Shown piece by piece: positions 25,550-34,774 of a DNA stretch of 64,000 bases; the stretch's first letter is position 1; each line of letters begins with the position of its first letter. The stretch is from positions 1 to 64,000 of the forward strand of contig JAFAFW010000086.1 of assembly GCA_023423275.1 (NCBI GenBank), given 5' to 3'. The DNA is from Pseudomonadota bacterium (GTDB taxonomy: Bacteria > Pseudomonadota > Alphaproteobacteria > Rhizobiales > Hyphomicrobiaceae). Below the pieces are notes generated by a model. It saw only the letters and a list, made by a program, of their open reading frames with translations. It had not been told where the DNA came from and made no database searches. A program made the position numbers and the translations under genes.

Positions 25550-26490
25550 CGGTAGCTCACTCGCGGATCGAGCGCGGTATACACGATGTCCGTAATCAGG
25601 TTGATGATGACAAATATGACGGCTGTCGTCAGGACGCAGCCGAGCACCAACGGATAATCACGGGCGAAAATGGCATCGACCGTGAGTTTGCCGATGCCGG
25701 GCCAGGCGAATACCGTTTCGGTAACGACGACGCCACCAAGGATATGCCCCATCTGCACACCGATCACGGTCACGATCGGCATCAAGGCATTGCGCAGCGC
25801 GTGCTTGTAGACCACGGCACGTTTCGCGAGGCCCTTTGCGCGTGCCGTACGGATGTAGTCCTGCGAGAGAACCTCCAGCATCGCCGCGCGTGTCATGCGC
25901 ATTGTGGCGGCGGCGAGGGCAGTGCCCAGCGTTATCGCTGGAAGAATGAGATGCGCGAGATTTGCGAGTGGATCTTCAAAGAAAGGGACGCGACCCGATG
26001 ATGGCAACAGCGGTAGCGCTACGGAAAACGAGAAAATCAAGATGATGCCGAGCCAGAAACTTGGCAGCGAGAGACCGCACAGGGCGCCGATCGTCACCGC
26101 CCAATCCATCCGTCCATTCGGTCGCGTCGCCGATATGATGCCGGCGGGAATGGCGATCATCAGCGAAACGGCGAGGGCTGCCAGCGCAAGCTGTGCGCTC
26201 GGCAGCAGAGCCTGCCCTACTGCGCTGATAACTTCCGTGCCGGATTGAATCGATCGGCCGAGATCGCCCTGCACGACCCGCAGCAGCCACAGGCCGTATT
26301 GCACGATGAACGGCTGATCGAGACCATAGCGCTGTCTAAGGATATCGATCGATTGCTGATCCGCTTCCAGCCCCAGCATCGCTTCAATCGGATCGCCAGG
26401 TGCGAGCTTGATCAGTGAGAACGCAATAAACGATACACCGAGCAGCAGAGGGATCAGTGATGCCAGTCTGAGCAGCACGTAGCGGATCAT
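25546..26490 (-). CDS. Peptide ABC transporter permease (DppB-like)
   Basis: A 314-residue inner-membrane subunit that starts with the standard MIRYVLLRLASLIPLLLGVS helix and carries the DppB signatures LAPGDPIEAMLG and RQRYGLDQPFIVQYGLWL. The ATPase-contact loop is QDYIRTARAKGLAKRAVVYK, followed by HALRNALMPIVTVIG. The end DIVYTALDPRVSYR is typical. It is the first gene of the importer operon on the minus strand, so the promoter should lie above 26490. No regulator is adjacent; a perfect LacI-type palindrome lies some 310 bases upstream. Confidence 0.94.
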   Translation of the reverse strand: MIRYVLLRLASLIPLLLGVSFIAFSLIKLAPGDPIEAMLGLEADQQSIDILRQRYGLDQPFIVQYGLWLLRVVQGDLGRSIQSGTEVISAVGQALLPSAQLALAALAVSLMIAIPAGIISATRPNGRMDWAVTIGALCGLSLPSFWLGIILIFSFSVALPLLPSSGRVPFFEDPLANLAHLILPAITLGTALAAATMRMTRAAMLEVLSQDYIRTARAKGLAKRAVVYKHALRNALMPIVTVIGVQMGHILGGVVVTETVFAWPGIGKLTVDAIFARDYPLVLGCVLTTAVIFVIINLITDIVYTALDPRVSYR

Positions 26491-27080
26491 GTTCCTGCGG
26501 CCCCTCCACTACCACCGTTCTGACGCTTGAAGGCGGTGACACAGAAGCTTCCGAGCATTGTGCTGCAGATGTTGCCGCGCCTTAGTGCGAAGATACGCAG
26601 CATAGCAATCTATGTCGGTGAAACAAAAACAAATGTGGGCACCTGTCCCGCGGGACGGCTCGGTTTGGAGAAATCCGAACCAAAACTCGCGTCCACGTTT
26701 TGAGATCGTTCGTTGACGCGAATATAGCTGAAATTCCCAGCTGCGGCCGCGCAAACTACCCTTGCGGCCGAGTTAGCTAGATCCGCCCCCTACATACTCG
26801 AGAAAGCGCTTTCACGATTGGTAGGTTGACAAGTTGGGGATGTCAAGCGGTCGACATAGAAGCCTATGAAGGAGAGCAAACACTCCGTGCCCGACCCATC
26901 AATGTATGCGGCACTTCGCGTTCGATTTTGCGTTGCTGATCGCCCCCCTCCCCGTTGGGTGCGATTTGGAATGTTGGTCCACGACGCCTCTGCCGGCTAG
27001 AGGCTGCGTGGGCGACGGAGCGAGCGTAGCCCGCGTAGATGTTCGATCCCAGGGAATTGACCAAGAAGTCACGTGGCGGC
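26491..27080. other. Region without a supportable gene
   Basis: About 590 bases upstream of the peptide importer. No frame gives a recognisable protein on either strand, and codon use looks random. The importer promoter is expected near 26500-26800. The only notable element is the perfect palindrome at 26802-26813. The rest appears to be the beginning of the decayed segment that contains IS remnants. Confidence 0.5.
26802..26813. promoter_or_regulatory. Candidate LacI-type operator
   Basis: GAAAGCGCTTTC is a perfect 12-base palindrome with a central CpG, matching the general form of LacI/GalR operators (also of CcpA/cre sites). It lies 312 bases before the first codon of the peptide importer, beyond the usual operator distance. 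A random 12-base palindrome of this exact class is unlikely but possible, and no lacI-type gene is adjacent (one is truncated at the far right edge). Confidence 0.3.
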
Positions 27081-27189
27081 TGATTAAGCGAGGTATTTGA
27101 GACGGGTTTGATTGTAGTTTTCGGCGAAGTTATTCGTGACCTGCCCTTGGTTGCGATGCCAGGAATTAAGTTGGAATCGGGCTGCTATC

Positions 27190-27293
27190 AGCCAGCATCT
27201 AATCTTGCCTACCGTCTCGCCCTGACCGATCCGCACCTCTGCCTCGCTCAAAACGAAGATGATCTCTTCTATCGACCGCCCTTTCCGTGCCAT
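27190..27293 (-). mobile_element. IS3-family OrfA remnant
   Basis: Read from the ATG at 27293 on the minus strand, the frame codes for MARKGRSIEEIIFVLSEAEV followed by RIGQGETVGKI, the start of an IS3-family OrfA helix-turn-helix protein. It then loses the frame where relatives continue CRWLGIS. Less than half of OrfA survives and no OrfB is adjacent. It marks a dead insertion sequence upstream of the glutathione S-transferase pseudogene. Confidence 0.7.
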
Positions 27294-27374
27294 GTCCACG
27301 AGTTTGGGCCTTTGCGGGCCTGCTGCACCTGGCTTGTCGCAGCGACAGGCAGTGCCGCGTGATCCGGGTAGCGA

Positions 27375-27729
27375 AGCACGCTTCAGTGGGTGGTCGCCGC
27401 GCTCAACGCGATCAAGATGATCACTGTGCCGTGGTGGTTCCTGAAAATAACAGGCGAGACTGATACCGGCCGGGGAGACTGGATGGACAAGCGTCTTGGC
27501 CAAATCGAGAGGTGCTGAGCGAGCATGAGCGCCTCGCGGCGGATCGCTTTACGGTCGCCGACCTTATCACGGCGAATGTTCTGCGGGTCGCCAAAATTTG
27601 TGCTCACGGCGATCGCCCAGCAACAGAGGTTATATTGAGCACCTCGGCCGTCCCGCTTTCCGCAAGCCCCATACCGACCAGATCGCGTATTTTGCGGCGG
27701 CTGGCAAAACGCGAACAAAGCTCGAATGA
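27375..27729 (+). pseudogene. Glutathione S-transferase pseudogene (C-terminal part)
   Basis: Three consecutive frames together read like the C-terminal helical domain of a GST: LQWVVAALNAIKMITVPWWF, then (after a frame change near 27510) LSEHERLAADRFTVADLITA and NVLRVAKICAHGDRPATE, then (after another change near 27631) YIEHLGRPAFRKPHTDQIAY and a TGA stop. The element DRFTVADL is the GST N-capping box motif. The thioredoxin-like N-terminal domain is absent. Two frameshifts and the missing half make it non-functional. Confidence 0.75.
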
Positions 27730-27920
27730 TGGATTGCGCAGTCGGCGACGACTCCATCTACACGGATGTCCGAAAATGGCCCGTCGCGTCAGCAGGACCA
27801 ACGCGATTGTCCGCAGCGAGCAGCTGGTCGATTCCACAGGCGGTCATTCGAAGATCGAGAGCATGGTTTGCCGGTAGATCAGTACGGCCTTCATGCGACA
27901 CAGCGAGTGCGTCCCGAACT

Positions 27921-28170
27921 TCACGGAACCCATCGATCGTATCTGGTTGCGACACGGCGCCAATCCTTGAGCTTGGCGAACATGTTCTCGATCCGGTGGC
28001 GCTGGCGGTAGATGATTTTGTCGTAGAGATTTGGCCTTTTGCGGCTCTTCGATGGGGGAATGCACGGCTCGATTCCCTTGGCGCTGAGGGCTTCCCGGAA
28101 CCAAGTGCTGTCGTAGCCCCGGTCTGCGATCAGAGCGCGTCGAGCACGCGCCATGCGCCCTTGTGATCGA
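27921..28170 (-). mobile_element. IS5-family transposase remnant
   Basis: The minus strand codes for RALIADRGYDSTWFREALSA, KGIEPCIPPSKSRKRP and RQRHRIENMFAKLKDWRRVA followed by TRYDRW. This is the C-terminal catalytic region of an IS5-group DDE transposase (second Asp in ADRGYD, catalytic Glu in RIENMFAKLKD). The N-terminal half is missing and the last part of the protein (relatives continue for about 20 residues) is cut by a stop. No terminal repeats were identified. Confidence 0.8.
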
Positions 28171-28373
28171 TAGGTCCTGAGCCTAGGCCATTCCCTGACC
28201 GCACGAAGGAGAGCCACTGTGACTTTCACTGTGATCGATCTTTACGGTGGGAGGCAACGATACATATTTGGAGTGGAGGTGGATCCAGTAAGTGCAGTAG
28301 CTTGCCGCTTCGCGATTTCTACCTTTCCTATAGCTGAGGAATTCCCAGTACTTTCGCCAACCTGGATAGTCTA

Positions 28374-29285
28374 ATGCTCAGTCACCGCCAGATGGAAATG
28401 CTGAGCGCGATCATGCGCTACGGCAGTATGACGTCTGCGGCTCAGGTTCTGGGCCTGTCCCAGCCCGCTCTAAGCCGCCAACTCAGACGTGCCGAAGATC
28501 GCCTCGGCTACCCGCTTTTTAATCGCGTCCGCGGCCGGCTGGAGCCGACAATAGAAGCGCGGATTCTCTATCGGGAAATTGCCCGCCTGGAACGCGATAT
28601 TCATGGCCTGCAAAGTCTCGCCGCCGAACTCGCGGTTGGCGGGGCTGGATTGCTGCGCATAGGCGCGAGTTCATCCCTTTCAGCAACCGTACTGCCCGGC
28701 GCAATTCAGCGCTTCCGGAAATTATGTCCGGGCGTAAAAATCGTTGCCCACGCCCGGCCCGTGGCGCAGCTGGAAGAGCTCGTTGTCGCCCGCGAGATAG
28801 ATATCGGCATGGCTCTTTCGCCCGTGAAGGCGCCCAATGCAGCGGTTCACCTCGAAGCTCCGGTCGAGATGGTGTGCATTATGGGCGTCGACCATCCGTT
28901 GGCGGCCCTCGACATCGTTCGCCCGCAGGACATCAATCCCTTCGAATTGGTCTCATACGGATCCGACACGTACTTCGGCGCGGTGCTGGACGCGGCATTC
29001 CAGTCCAAAGGGTTCACGCGCAGGATCGATGTGGAAGTATGGTCGGCTATGTTGACGGTTCCGCTGGTTGTCGAAAGCGGCGCTGTCGCGATCATCGATA
29101 GTTTGCTGGCCCGACAGATCGAAGGTCGCGTTGCCGTGCGCCCGTTCTCGCCGACCGTGGCGGTCCCTTTCAGCCTTTTCACGGCGACGGCCGCGTTGTC
29201 GGGCGGTGCGGCAGCGCGCTTTGTCGAATGCGTCGAGCAATGCATGGTCGATCGGAGCCAACCGGTATCGGCGCACGAATTTTGA
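28374..29285 (+). CDS. LysR-family transcriptional regulator
   Basis: A 303-residue regulator. The N-terminal winged HTH is RQMEMLSAIMRYGSMTSAAQ then VLGLSQPALSRQLRRAEDRL, and the rest is a LysR effector-binding domain with two periplasmic-binding-protein-like lobes (GLLRIGASSSLSATVLPGAI, EIDIGMALSPVKAP, GAVAIIDSLLARQIEG). It precedes hyuA on the same strand by 141 bases. The effector is probably a substrate or product of the hydantoinase/oxoprolinase pathway, by position only. The normal LysR arrangement is divergent, so co-orientation with its target is slightly unusual. Confidence 0.92.
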   Translation: MLSHRQMEMLSAIMRYGSMTSAAQVLGLSQPALSRQLRRAEDRLGYPLFNRVRGRLEPTIEARILYREIARLERDIHGLQSLAAELAVGGAGLLRIGASSSLSATVLPGAIQRFRKLCPGVKIVAHARPVAQLEELVVAREIDIGMALSPVKAPNAAVHLEAPVEMVCIMGVDHPLAALDIVRPQDINPFELVSYGSDTYFGAVLDAAFQSKGFTRRIDVEVWSAMLTVPLVVESGAVAIIDSLLARQIEGRVAVRPFSPTVAVPFSLFTATAALSGGAAARFVECVEQCMVDRSQPVSAHEF

Positions 29286-29426
29286 CGCGTCGCCGAAGTC
29301 GTGGGCAGCACCTATAACCAAATGTAATGATCGGCAACTTTCATTGCATTGGACGGCTCCACGACGGCTCGTATTCAATCGTTGAATGGCATCAAAGGTC
29401 GTCATTTCGCGATTGCAAATGAGCAC

Positions 29427-31502
29427 ATGAGCGCAGCAACACAAAAAGCCACTGTCGCCGTCGATGTTGGCGGCACCTTCACCGATCTCCTGCTGGTGAC
29501 CGCCGATGGGCATCAGACCGTCCGCAAAGTTCCGACGGTGACCGCAGATCCGGCACAAGGCATCATCGCCGCGTTGCAATCGGCTTTGGCCGATCGGAAG
29601 CTGCCGCCGTCTGCGGTGAAAAGGTTCCTTCACGGCACGACGATTGCCACGAACGCGGTGCTCGAACGCAAGGGCGCTCGCGTCGGACTGCTGACGACGC
29701 GCGGCTTTGGAGATGTCCTGGAAATCGGGCGGCAGATGCGCAGCAACACGTATGCGCTCGAACCAGGCCCCGAAACGCCCGCTTTCCTGTGTCCCGGCCG
29801 CTATCGGCTGGAGCTCGACGAACGGATGGGCGCTGACGGCAAAGTCATCACGCCGCTCGATGAGGCAGGCGTGATCACCGCCGTCGAAAAGCTTGTCGCC
29901 AATGGCGTAACGTCCATCGCGATCGTCTATCTGTTTTCGTTTGCCAATCCGGAGCATGAGGAGCGAACGGCGGCGATCATCCGGAAGCGGTTCCCGGACG
30001 TTTCGCTGGCCCTCTCCAGCTCCGTCGACCCGGCATTCCGCGAATACGAGCGCACCGTCGTGACCGTGTTCGACGCTTACGTGAAGCCGGTCGTCAATGG
30101 TTATCTGGCTCGGCTCAGCGCCGGCTTGGCGGACGTCGGCGTCACCGCACCTCTGCAAGTCATGCAATCACGCGGTGGGTTGATGGGCGCTGCGGTCGCG
30201 AGTGAGCGGCCCGTCAATCTGTTCCTCTCAGGGCCGGCGGCCGGCGTGGTCGGCGCCTGTGCCTGCGCCGAGGAGGAGGGGCTTGGCGAACTTATCACGA
30301 TCGATATCGGCGGCACGAGCGCCGACATCGCGCTCGTGGAGGGGCTGCGGCCGGCTCTGTCGGATATTGCGCGCATCGACGGCTATCCGGTTCGCGTCAG
30401 CATGATTGACGTGAATGCGGTCGCGGCTGGCGGTGGTTCGATTGCCTGGGTCACCAATAACGGGGGGCTGCGCGTCGGGCCGCATTCGGCGGGATCGAAT
30501 CCCGGACCGGCGTGCTACGGGCGCGGCGGCACCGAGCCGACGATCACGGACGCATCGGTGGTGCTCGGCTACATGGAGCCAGGTGCCTTTGCCGGTGGTC
30601 AGCTCAATCTGTCACACGACGGAGCTTTGTCCACGATCACCGAAAAAGTTGCCTCCGCCGTCGGGTTGACACCGACGCAAGCAGCGCGCGGCGTTCACGC
30701 GGTGATCAACGCGAAAATGGCCGAAGCCATCCGTCTCGTGTCTCTGAAGCGTGGGCATGATCCGCGCAACTTTACCCTTGTGTCACTGGGGGGAGCGGGC
30801 GGTCTGCACGCGACTGCCCTGGCGGAGGATCTGGAGATCAACCAAGTGCTCGTCCCGCGCCATCCGGGTGTGACGGCCGCTCTTGGGCTGCTTTCTGCTC
30901 CAGTCGAGCACGAGGCAAGCCGATCGTTCGCACAGCGAACGGACACGGGCGATACAGGCGGCATCGAAACTGTTTTCGATCAACTTGAAGCCGAACTGAT
31001 CCAACGCATGGACCGCGAAGGCGTCGCGCCCGATCAGATCCAACGGCGCTATGTTGCGGACGTCTGTTACGCCGGCCAGTCTCACTATCTGAAAATCCCT
31101 TACAATCGCGGCGACGCATCTGCATTGGGTTCATTGCATCGGGATTTCCTTGCTGAGCACGCGCGCGTTTTCGGACATGCCCGCGAAGCGCCAACACGCA
31201 TTGTCACCCTGCGCCTCATTCACACCGGTCCGCAGCAGCAAAAGACATCGGTGCCATTGTCCGCCAAGTCAGGCTCGTCTGAGCGGAAATTCCGAAGTGT
31301 GACGTTCCCGGATGGGCACGTAATGGCGGAATGCCCGATCATCGATCGCGCCACTCTTGCTCCGGGCATCATGCTGATGGGTGGCGCCATCATCGAACAG
31401 GCCGATACGACCACTCTACTACCGCCAGGCTGGACGGCGAAAATCCAGGAGAGCGGCAACATGCTCCTGACACGCACGCGCGATGGAGGCAGCGATGTCT
31501 GA
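29427..31502 (+). CDS. hyuA: Hydantoinase/oxoprolinase subunit A (HyuA-like)
   Basis: A 691-residue cytosolic protein of the HyuA/OplA-N family, ATP-dependent hydrolases of cyclic amides (N-methylhydantoin, 5-oxoproline) and related acetone carboxylase beta subunits. The N-terminal actin-like nucleotide site starts VAVDVGGTFTDLLLVTADG; further motifs are FLHGTTIATNAVLERKGARV, LLTTRGFGDVLEIGRQ, SGPAAGVVGA and ITIDIGGTSADIALVEG. The C-terminal region VLVPRHPGVTAALGLLSAPV is also family-typical. The start ATG 29427 is where homologues begin, although no strong ribosome site is seen. hyuB overlaps its end by 8 bases. The exact substrate is not readable from the sequence. Confidence 0.92.
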   Translation: MSAATQKATVAVDVGGTFTDLLLVTADGHQTVRKVPTVTADPAQGIIAALQSALADRKLPPSAVKRFLHGTTIATNAVLERKGARVGLLTTRGFGDVLEIGRQMRSNTYALEPGPETPAFLCPGRYRLELDERMGADGKVITPLDEAGVITAVEKLVANGVTSIAIVYLFSFANPEHEERTAAIIRKRFPDVSLALSSSVDPAFREYERTVVTVFDAYVKPVVNGYLARLSAGLADVGVTAPLQVMQSRGGLMGAAVASERPVNLFLSGPAAGVVGACACAEEEGLGELITIDIGGTSADIALVEGLRPALSDIARIDGYPVRVSMIDVNAVAAGGGSIAWVTNNGGLRVGPHSAGSNPGPACYGRGGTEPTITDASVVLGYMEPGAFAGGQLNLSHDGALSTITEKVASAVGLTPTQAARGVHAVINAKMAEAIRLVSLKRGHDPRNFTLVSLGGAGGLHATALAEDLEINQVLVPRHPGVTAALGLLSAPVEHEASRSFAQRTDTGDTGGIETVFDQLEAELIQRMDREGVAPDQIQRRYVADVCYAGQSHYLKIPYNRGDASALGSLHRDFLAEHARVFGHAREAPTRIVTLRLIHTGPQQQKTSVPLSAKSGSSERKFRSVTFPDGHVMAECPIIDRATLAPGIMLMGGAIIEQADTTTLLPPGWTAKIQESGNMLLTRTRDGGSDV

Positions 31503-33174
31503 GGCCGGGACGGTGATTGATCCGATCACACTCGAAGTCGTTCGCCATAAGGTGGACGGTATCGCCGAGGAAATGGAAACGACGCTGCTGCGGAGTTCTT
31601 ATTCGACGATCGTGAAGGAGGGGCTCGACGCCAGCGCCAGCTTGTTCGCGCATACTGGCGAGACATTGTCCCAGGCGACTGCGATCCCAATTCATCTCTC
31701 GACGCTGATTACGGTGGTCGACTGCATCCGCGCGAAGTTTCCACCCGAAACGATGGCCCCGGGCGATCTGTTCTTGATGAACGATCCGTACATGGGCGGC
31801 ACACATCTGCCGGACATCGGCATCATCATGCCGATCTTCCACGACGGCACCATTGTCGGCTTCAGCGGCGCCATGAGCCATCACCAGGATGTCGGCGGCA
31901 TGTCGCCAGGGTCAGTGCCGACCAACGCCCGCGAAGTGTTTCAGGAAGGCCTGCGCCTGCCGCCATTGCGGCTGCGTCAGGGCGACCAGTTCAATGAGAC
32001 ATTGCTCGATATCCTGAAACTCAATACGCGCGTCCCCGATACCGTTATCGGCGATATCCATGCGCAGATTTCAGCCTGCTCCGTCGGCGCGCAGCGTGTC
32101 GCGAAGCTTGCTGAGACGTTTGGGACGGACCGGATCAAAACGATCTTCGAACAGTTGCTCAACGAGTCGGAAAAGCTGACATCGGCGGCGCTGAAATTGC
32201 TGCCGCAAGGCACGTTTTCCCACGAGGATTGGCTCGACAACGACGGCGTGATGATGGACCAGCCGGTCAAGATCCGCGCGGCGGTGACGATTGCTGATGG
32301 TCGTATGAAGGTGGATTTCGCCGGCTCCAGCAAGCAGGTCGCAGGCCCCTTCAATGCCGTGCCGTCCGGTGCACTGGCTGCGGCCGGCTTTGCATTGCGG
32401 GCGCTCACCGGCGACGATATTCCAACGAATGGCGGCTGCTTCCGCGTGCTCGATCTGGAGTTGCCCAAGGGGTCCATCGTCAACCCCGAGGAGCCGGCTC
32501 CGGTCAATGCGCGCGCAGCAACCATCAAGCGGATGACCAACGTCATTCTCTCTGCGCTACGTGAAGCCATGCCTGAGAAAATCCCCGCAGACCCGTCGGG
32601 CGAGCTACTCATTCTGGCGTTTGGCGGCGATCGGCCGGGTGGCGGACGTTTCGTCATCAACGATCTCATCACCGGTGGCACTGGCGCGGGAAGCAGCCGC
32701 GATGGCGTCGACGTCATCGAAAGCGATGCAACCAACTGCATGAGCCTGCCTGCCGAAGCCATCGAGATGGATGCGCCGCTCCGCATGCACCGGGTGGCAT
32801 TGCGGACAGATTCCGGCGGAGCAGGCCGCTATCGCGGCGGCCTGGGAACCATCCGCGAGTATGAGATTCTGGCTGAATCGGTAACGCTGACACATCGTGG
32901 CGAGCGGCATCGCTTTCCGGCGAACGGTGCCGTCGGCGGCGCGCCTGGAGCTCTGGCAAGATCGTTCGTCTTCCGGCTCAGCGGGGAAATCGAGGAGATA
33001 CCCTCAAAAGCCGTTATTCAGCTTGTGAAGGGTGACCGCGTTCGTGTCGAAACCGCAGGCGGCGGCGGCTTTGGAACAGCGACGGAACGCCCGGCGCCGG
33101 ATGTGGAAGCTGATGTTCTGGACGGAAAGATCAGCACCGCTTCGGCCAAAGAAATCTACAGCACCGCACGTTGA
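31495..33174 (+). CDS. hyuB: Hydantoinase/oxoprolinase subunit B (HyuB-like)
   Basis: A 559-residue partner of HyuA. It contains the HyuB signatures DPITLEVVRHKVDGIAEEME, FLMNDPYMGGTHLPDIGIIM, FSGAMSHHQDVGGMSPGSVP and the C-terminal ATNCMSLPAEAIEMDAPLRM, then RYRGGLGTIREYEI. The conserved His/Asp residues in these motifs are thought to bind metal. The ATG at 31495 has GGAGG six bases upstream and overlaps the end of hyuA by 8 bases, so translation is coupled and the subunits should be made together. An in-frame ATG at 31483 is less likely. A TRAP importer follows on the same strand. Confidence 0.93.
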   Translation: MSEAGTVIDPITLEVVRHKVDGIAEEMETTLLRSSYSTIVKEGLDASASLFAHTGETLSQATAIPIHLSTLITVVDCIRAKFPPETMAPGDLFLMNDPYMGGTHLPDIGIIMPIFHDGTIVGFSGAMSHHQDVGGMSPGSVPTNAREVFQEGLRLPPLRLRQGDQFNETLLDILKLNTRVPDTVIGDIHAQISACSVGAQRVAKLAETFGTDRIKTIFEQLLNESEKLTSAALKLLPQGTFSHEDWLDNDGVMMDQPVKIRAAVTIADGRMKVDFAGSSKQVAGPFNAVPSGALAAAGFALRALTGDDIPTNGGCFRVLDLELPKGSIVNPEEPAPVNARAATIKRMTNVILSALREAMPEKIPADPSGELLILAFGGDRPGGGRFVINDLITGGTGAGSSRDGVDVIESDATNCMSLPAEAIEMDAPLRMHRVALRTDSGGAGRYRGGLGTIREYEILAESVTLTHRGERHRFPANGAVGGAPGALARSFVFRLSGEIEEIPSKAVIQLVKGDRVRVETAGGGGFGTATERPAPDVEADVLDGKISTASAKEIYSTAR

Positions 33175-33197
33175 GCAAAACAAAGGGAGTCAGCAAC

Positions 33198-34214
33198 ATG
33201 CGTTCATTGAAACTCGCGGGGGTATACGCCCTCCTTGCACTGATGTTTGCAGCAGGCGTGCCGAACGCCAACGCCGATACCAAAGAGTGGAAGCTTCATA
33301 TCATCTGGTCGGAAACGCGGCCGGAAGCCAAGCAGTATATGCGCTTTGCTGAACTCGCCAACGAGAAGGCCAACGGTGAATTCAAGATCACCGTCTATCC
33401 CGGCGCGTCGCTTGGCATCAAAGACCAGGATATGCTGCGTATTCTGCCGCCGGGCTCCGCCGTCCAGATCGCTGGCATTTATCCAGGCTATATGAGCCGC
33501 GACGCTGCCAATGCCGTGAACGCACTGCCTCCCGCTGTGATCGCGACGCCGGCCGGCGTGGAAGCTCTGCTCCCCGAGTTGAGCAAGGTTTACGACGCGA
33601 TGTATGCCAAGTGGGGTGTGAAGCTTCTTGCCTACATTGGCCATCCGGTGCGCGATACGTTCATTTTCTGCAAGACACCGATCAACAAGCTCGACGATCT
33701 CAAGAGCAAGAAGACCCGCGTCTGGGAGAAGTTTTACGCCGACGTCTTCGATGAAATCGGCGTTCCGGCCCAGGTTGTCGGCCAGCGCGAGCTGTACGTG
33801 GCCGCTCAGACGGGTGTGATCGATTGTGCCGTGTCCGCGATCACCGCCAAGGACATATCGCTGCAAGAAGTCCTTCCGCATTTTGCTTACATCGCGCCGT
33901 ACACGCTTCAGCCGCTACAGCTCGTGGTGTCGCAGAAGAGCTTCGACACGCTGTCCGACAAGGGCAAAGCCGCGCTTACTGAAGCGGCTGCGATTGTCGA
34001 AAAGGAGTCGATGGAGAACTTCGTAAAGGGCGTTCTGGAAGGCAAACTGGCAGCCGAGCTGGTTGCCCAGGGGGCGAAGAAGATTGATGCCTTCTCCGAC
34101 GCTGACCAGAAGAGATTCACGGATGCGGCGCGCACGGTCTGGAAGAAGTCCGGAGCTGCGAAGACCGACGAAGGCAAGATCATCTACAAAGCCGTTATGG
34201 GCGAAACCAACTGA
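33198..34214 (+). CDS. TRAP transporter substrate-binding protein (DctP family)
   Basis: A 338-residue periplasmic protein with a signal peptide (about residues 1-26, ending NANA before DTKEW). The DctP fold is shown by YMRFAELANEKANGEFKITV, KDQDMLRILPPGSAVQIAGI, the ligand-loop DLKSKKTRVWEKFYADVFDE and QTGVIDCAVSAITA. The conserved Arg that pins a carboxylate in DctP proteins lies in KKTRVW or thereabouts. A Shine-Dalgarno AAAGGGAG sits before ATG 33198. It follows hyuB by 23 bases and precedes the Q and M membrane subunits, so the system probably imports the HyuAB substrate or an open-chain product. Confidence 0.92.
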   Translation: MRSLKLAGVYALLALMFAAGVPNANADTKEWKLHIIWSETRPEAKQYMRFAELANEKANGEFKITVYPGASLGIKDQDMLRILPPGSAVQIAGIYPGYMSRDAANAVNALPPAVIATPAGVEALLPELSKVYDAMYAKWGVKLLAYIGHPVRDTFIFCKTPINKLDDLKSKKTRVWEKFYADVFDEIGVPAQVVGQRELYVAAQTGVIDCAVSAITAKDISLQEVLPHFAYIAPYTLQPLQLVVSQKSFDTLSDKGKAALTEAAAIVEKESMENFVKGVLEGKLAAELVAQGAKKIDAFSDADQKRFTDAARTVWKKSGAAKTDEGKIIYKAVMGETN

Positions 34215-34260
34215 GTCCATCGCATCAGGAACAGGGCGGCTCTGACGGAGAACGTTGACC

Positions 34261-34767
34261 ATGACATTTATCTATCGGGTCTCCCTGCTCTTGATGTATG
34301 CGGCTGCGGCGCTTCTGGCCGTGCTTTGCTTCTTCGTCGCCATCAGCGCGATCATGCGCTACTTGGTTGGCTCCCCGTTCCGGTTTACCGAGGAACTGGT
34401 GGGACTGCTTTTCGTGGCGACGGTCTTTCTGACGCTCCCACTTTGCTTCGTTCTTAATCGCAACATCAGCATGAGCCTTATCGTCGATCGCCTTCCCGCA
34501 GGCGTTCGGCGTATCACGGACGTCTTTGGATTTCTGGCCTGTCTGGCTTTCGTCTGGCTCTTCGGTTCAGCTTCACTGCAATTTGCCCTGCAGTCTCTGA
34601 ATCTCGAGTCCCGCAGTGATATGGCTGAACTCCTCTTGTGGCCGTGGATGCTCGTCATGCCGATATCGGTTGCCTGCGTCGGCTTGATCCTTGTCGGCCA
34701 GCGATTGCCGCGCGTTTTCGGACGGCTCGACGCTTCACAAATCGATCTCCCTGACCAACCTCATTGA
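34261..34767 (+). CDS. TRAP transporter small permease (DctQ family)
   Basis: A 168-residue membrane protein with four helices (about residues 8-30, 45-65, 85-105 and 127-147). The DctQ pattern includes RYLVGSPFRFTEELVGLLFV and the NRNISMSLIVDRLPAGVRR region between helices. It links the binding protein to the large permease. A TTG start at 34255 is possible, as GGAG lies four bases before it; ATG 34261 is preferred as the standard codon. The next gene starts 7 bases after the stop. Confidence 0.9.
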   Translation: MTFIYRVSLLLMYAAAALLAVLCFFVAISAIMRYLVGSPFRFTEELVGLLFVATVFLTLPLCFVLNRNISMSLIVDRLPAGVRRITDVFGFLACLAFVWLFGSASLQFALQSLNLESRSDMAELLLWPWMLVMPISVACVGLILVGQRLPRVFGRLDASQIDLPDQPH

Positions 34768-34774
34768 GCCCTCC

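Noticed and set aside
28953..30167. A 404-codon minus-strand frame over the LysR and HyuA genes
   Set aside because: It is a shadow of two well-supported plus-strand genes and spans the gap between them by chance.
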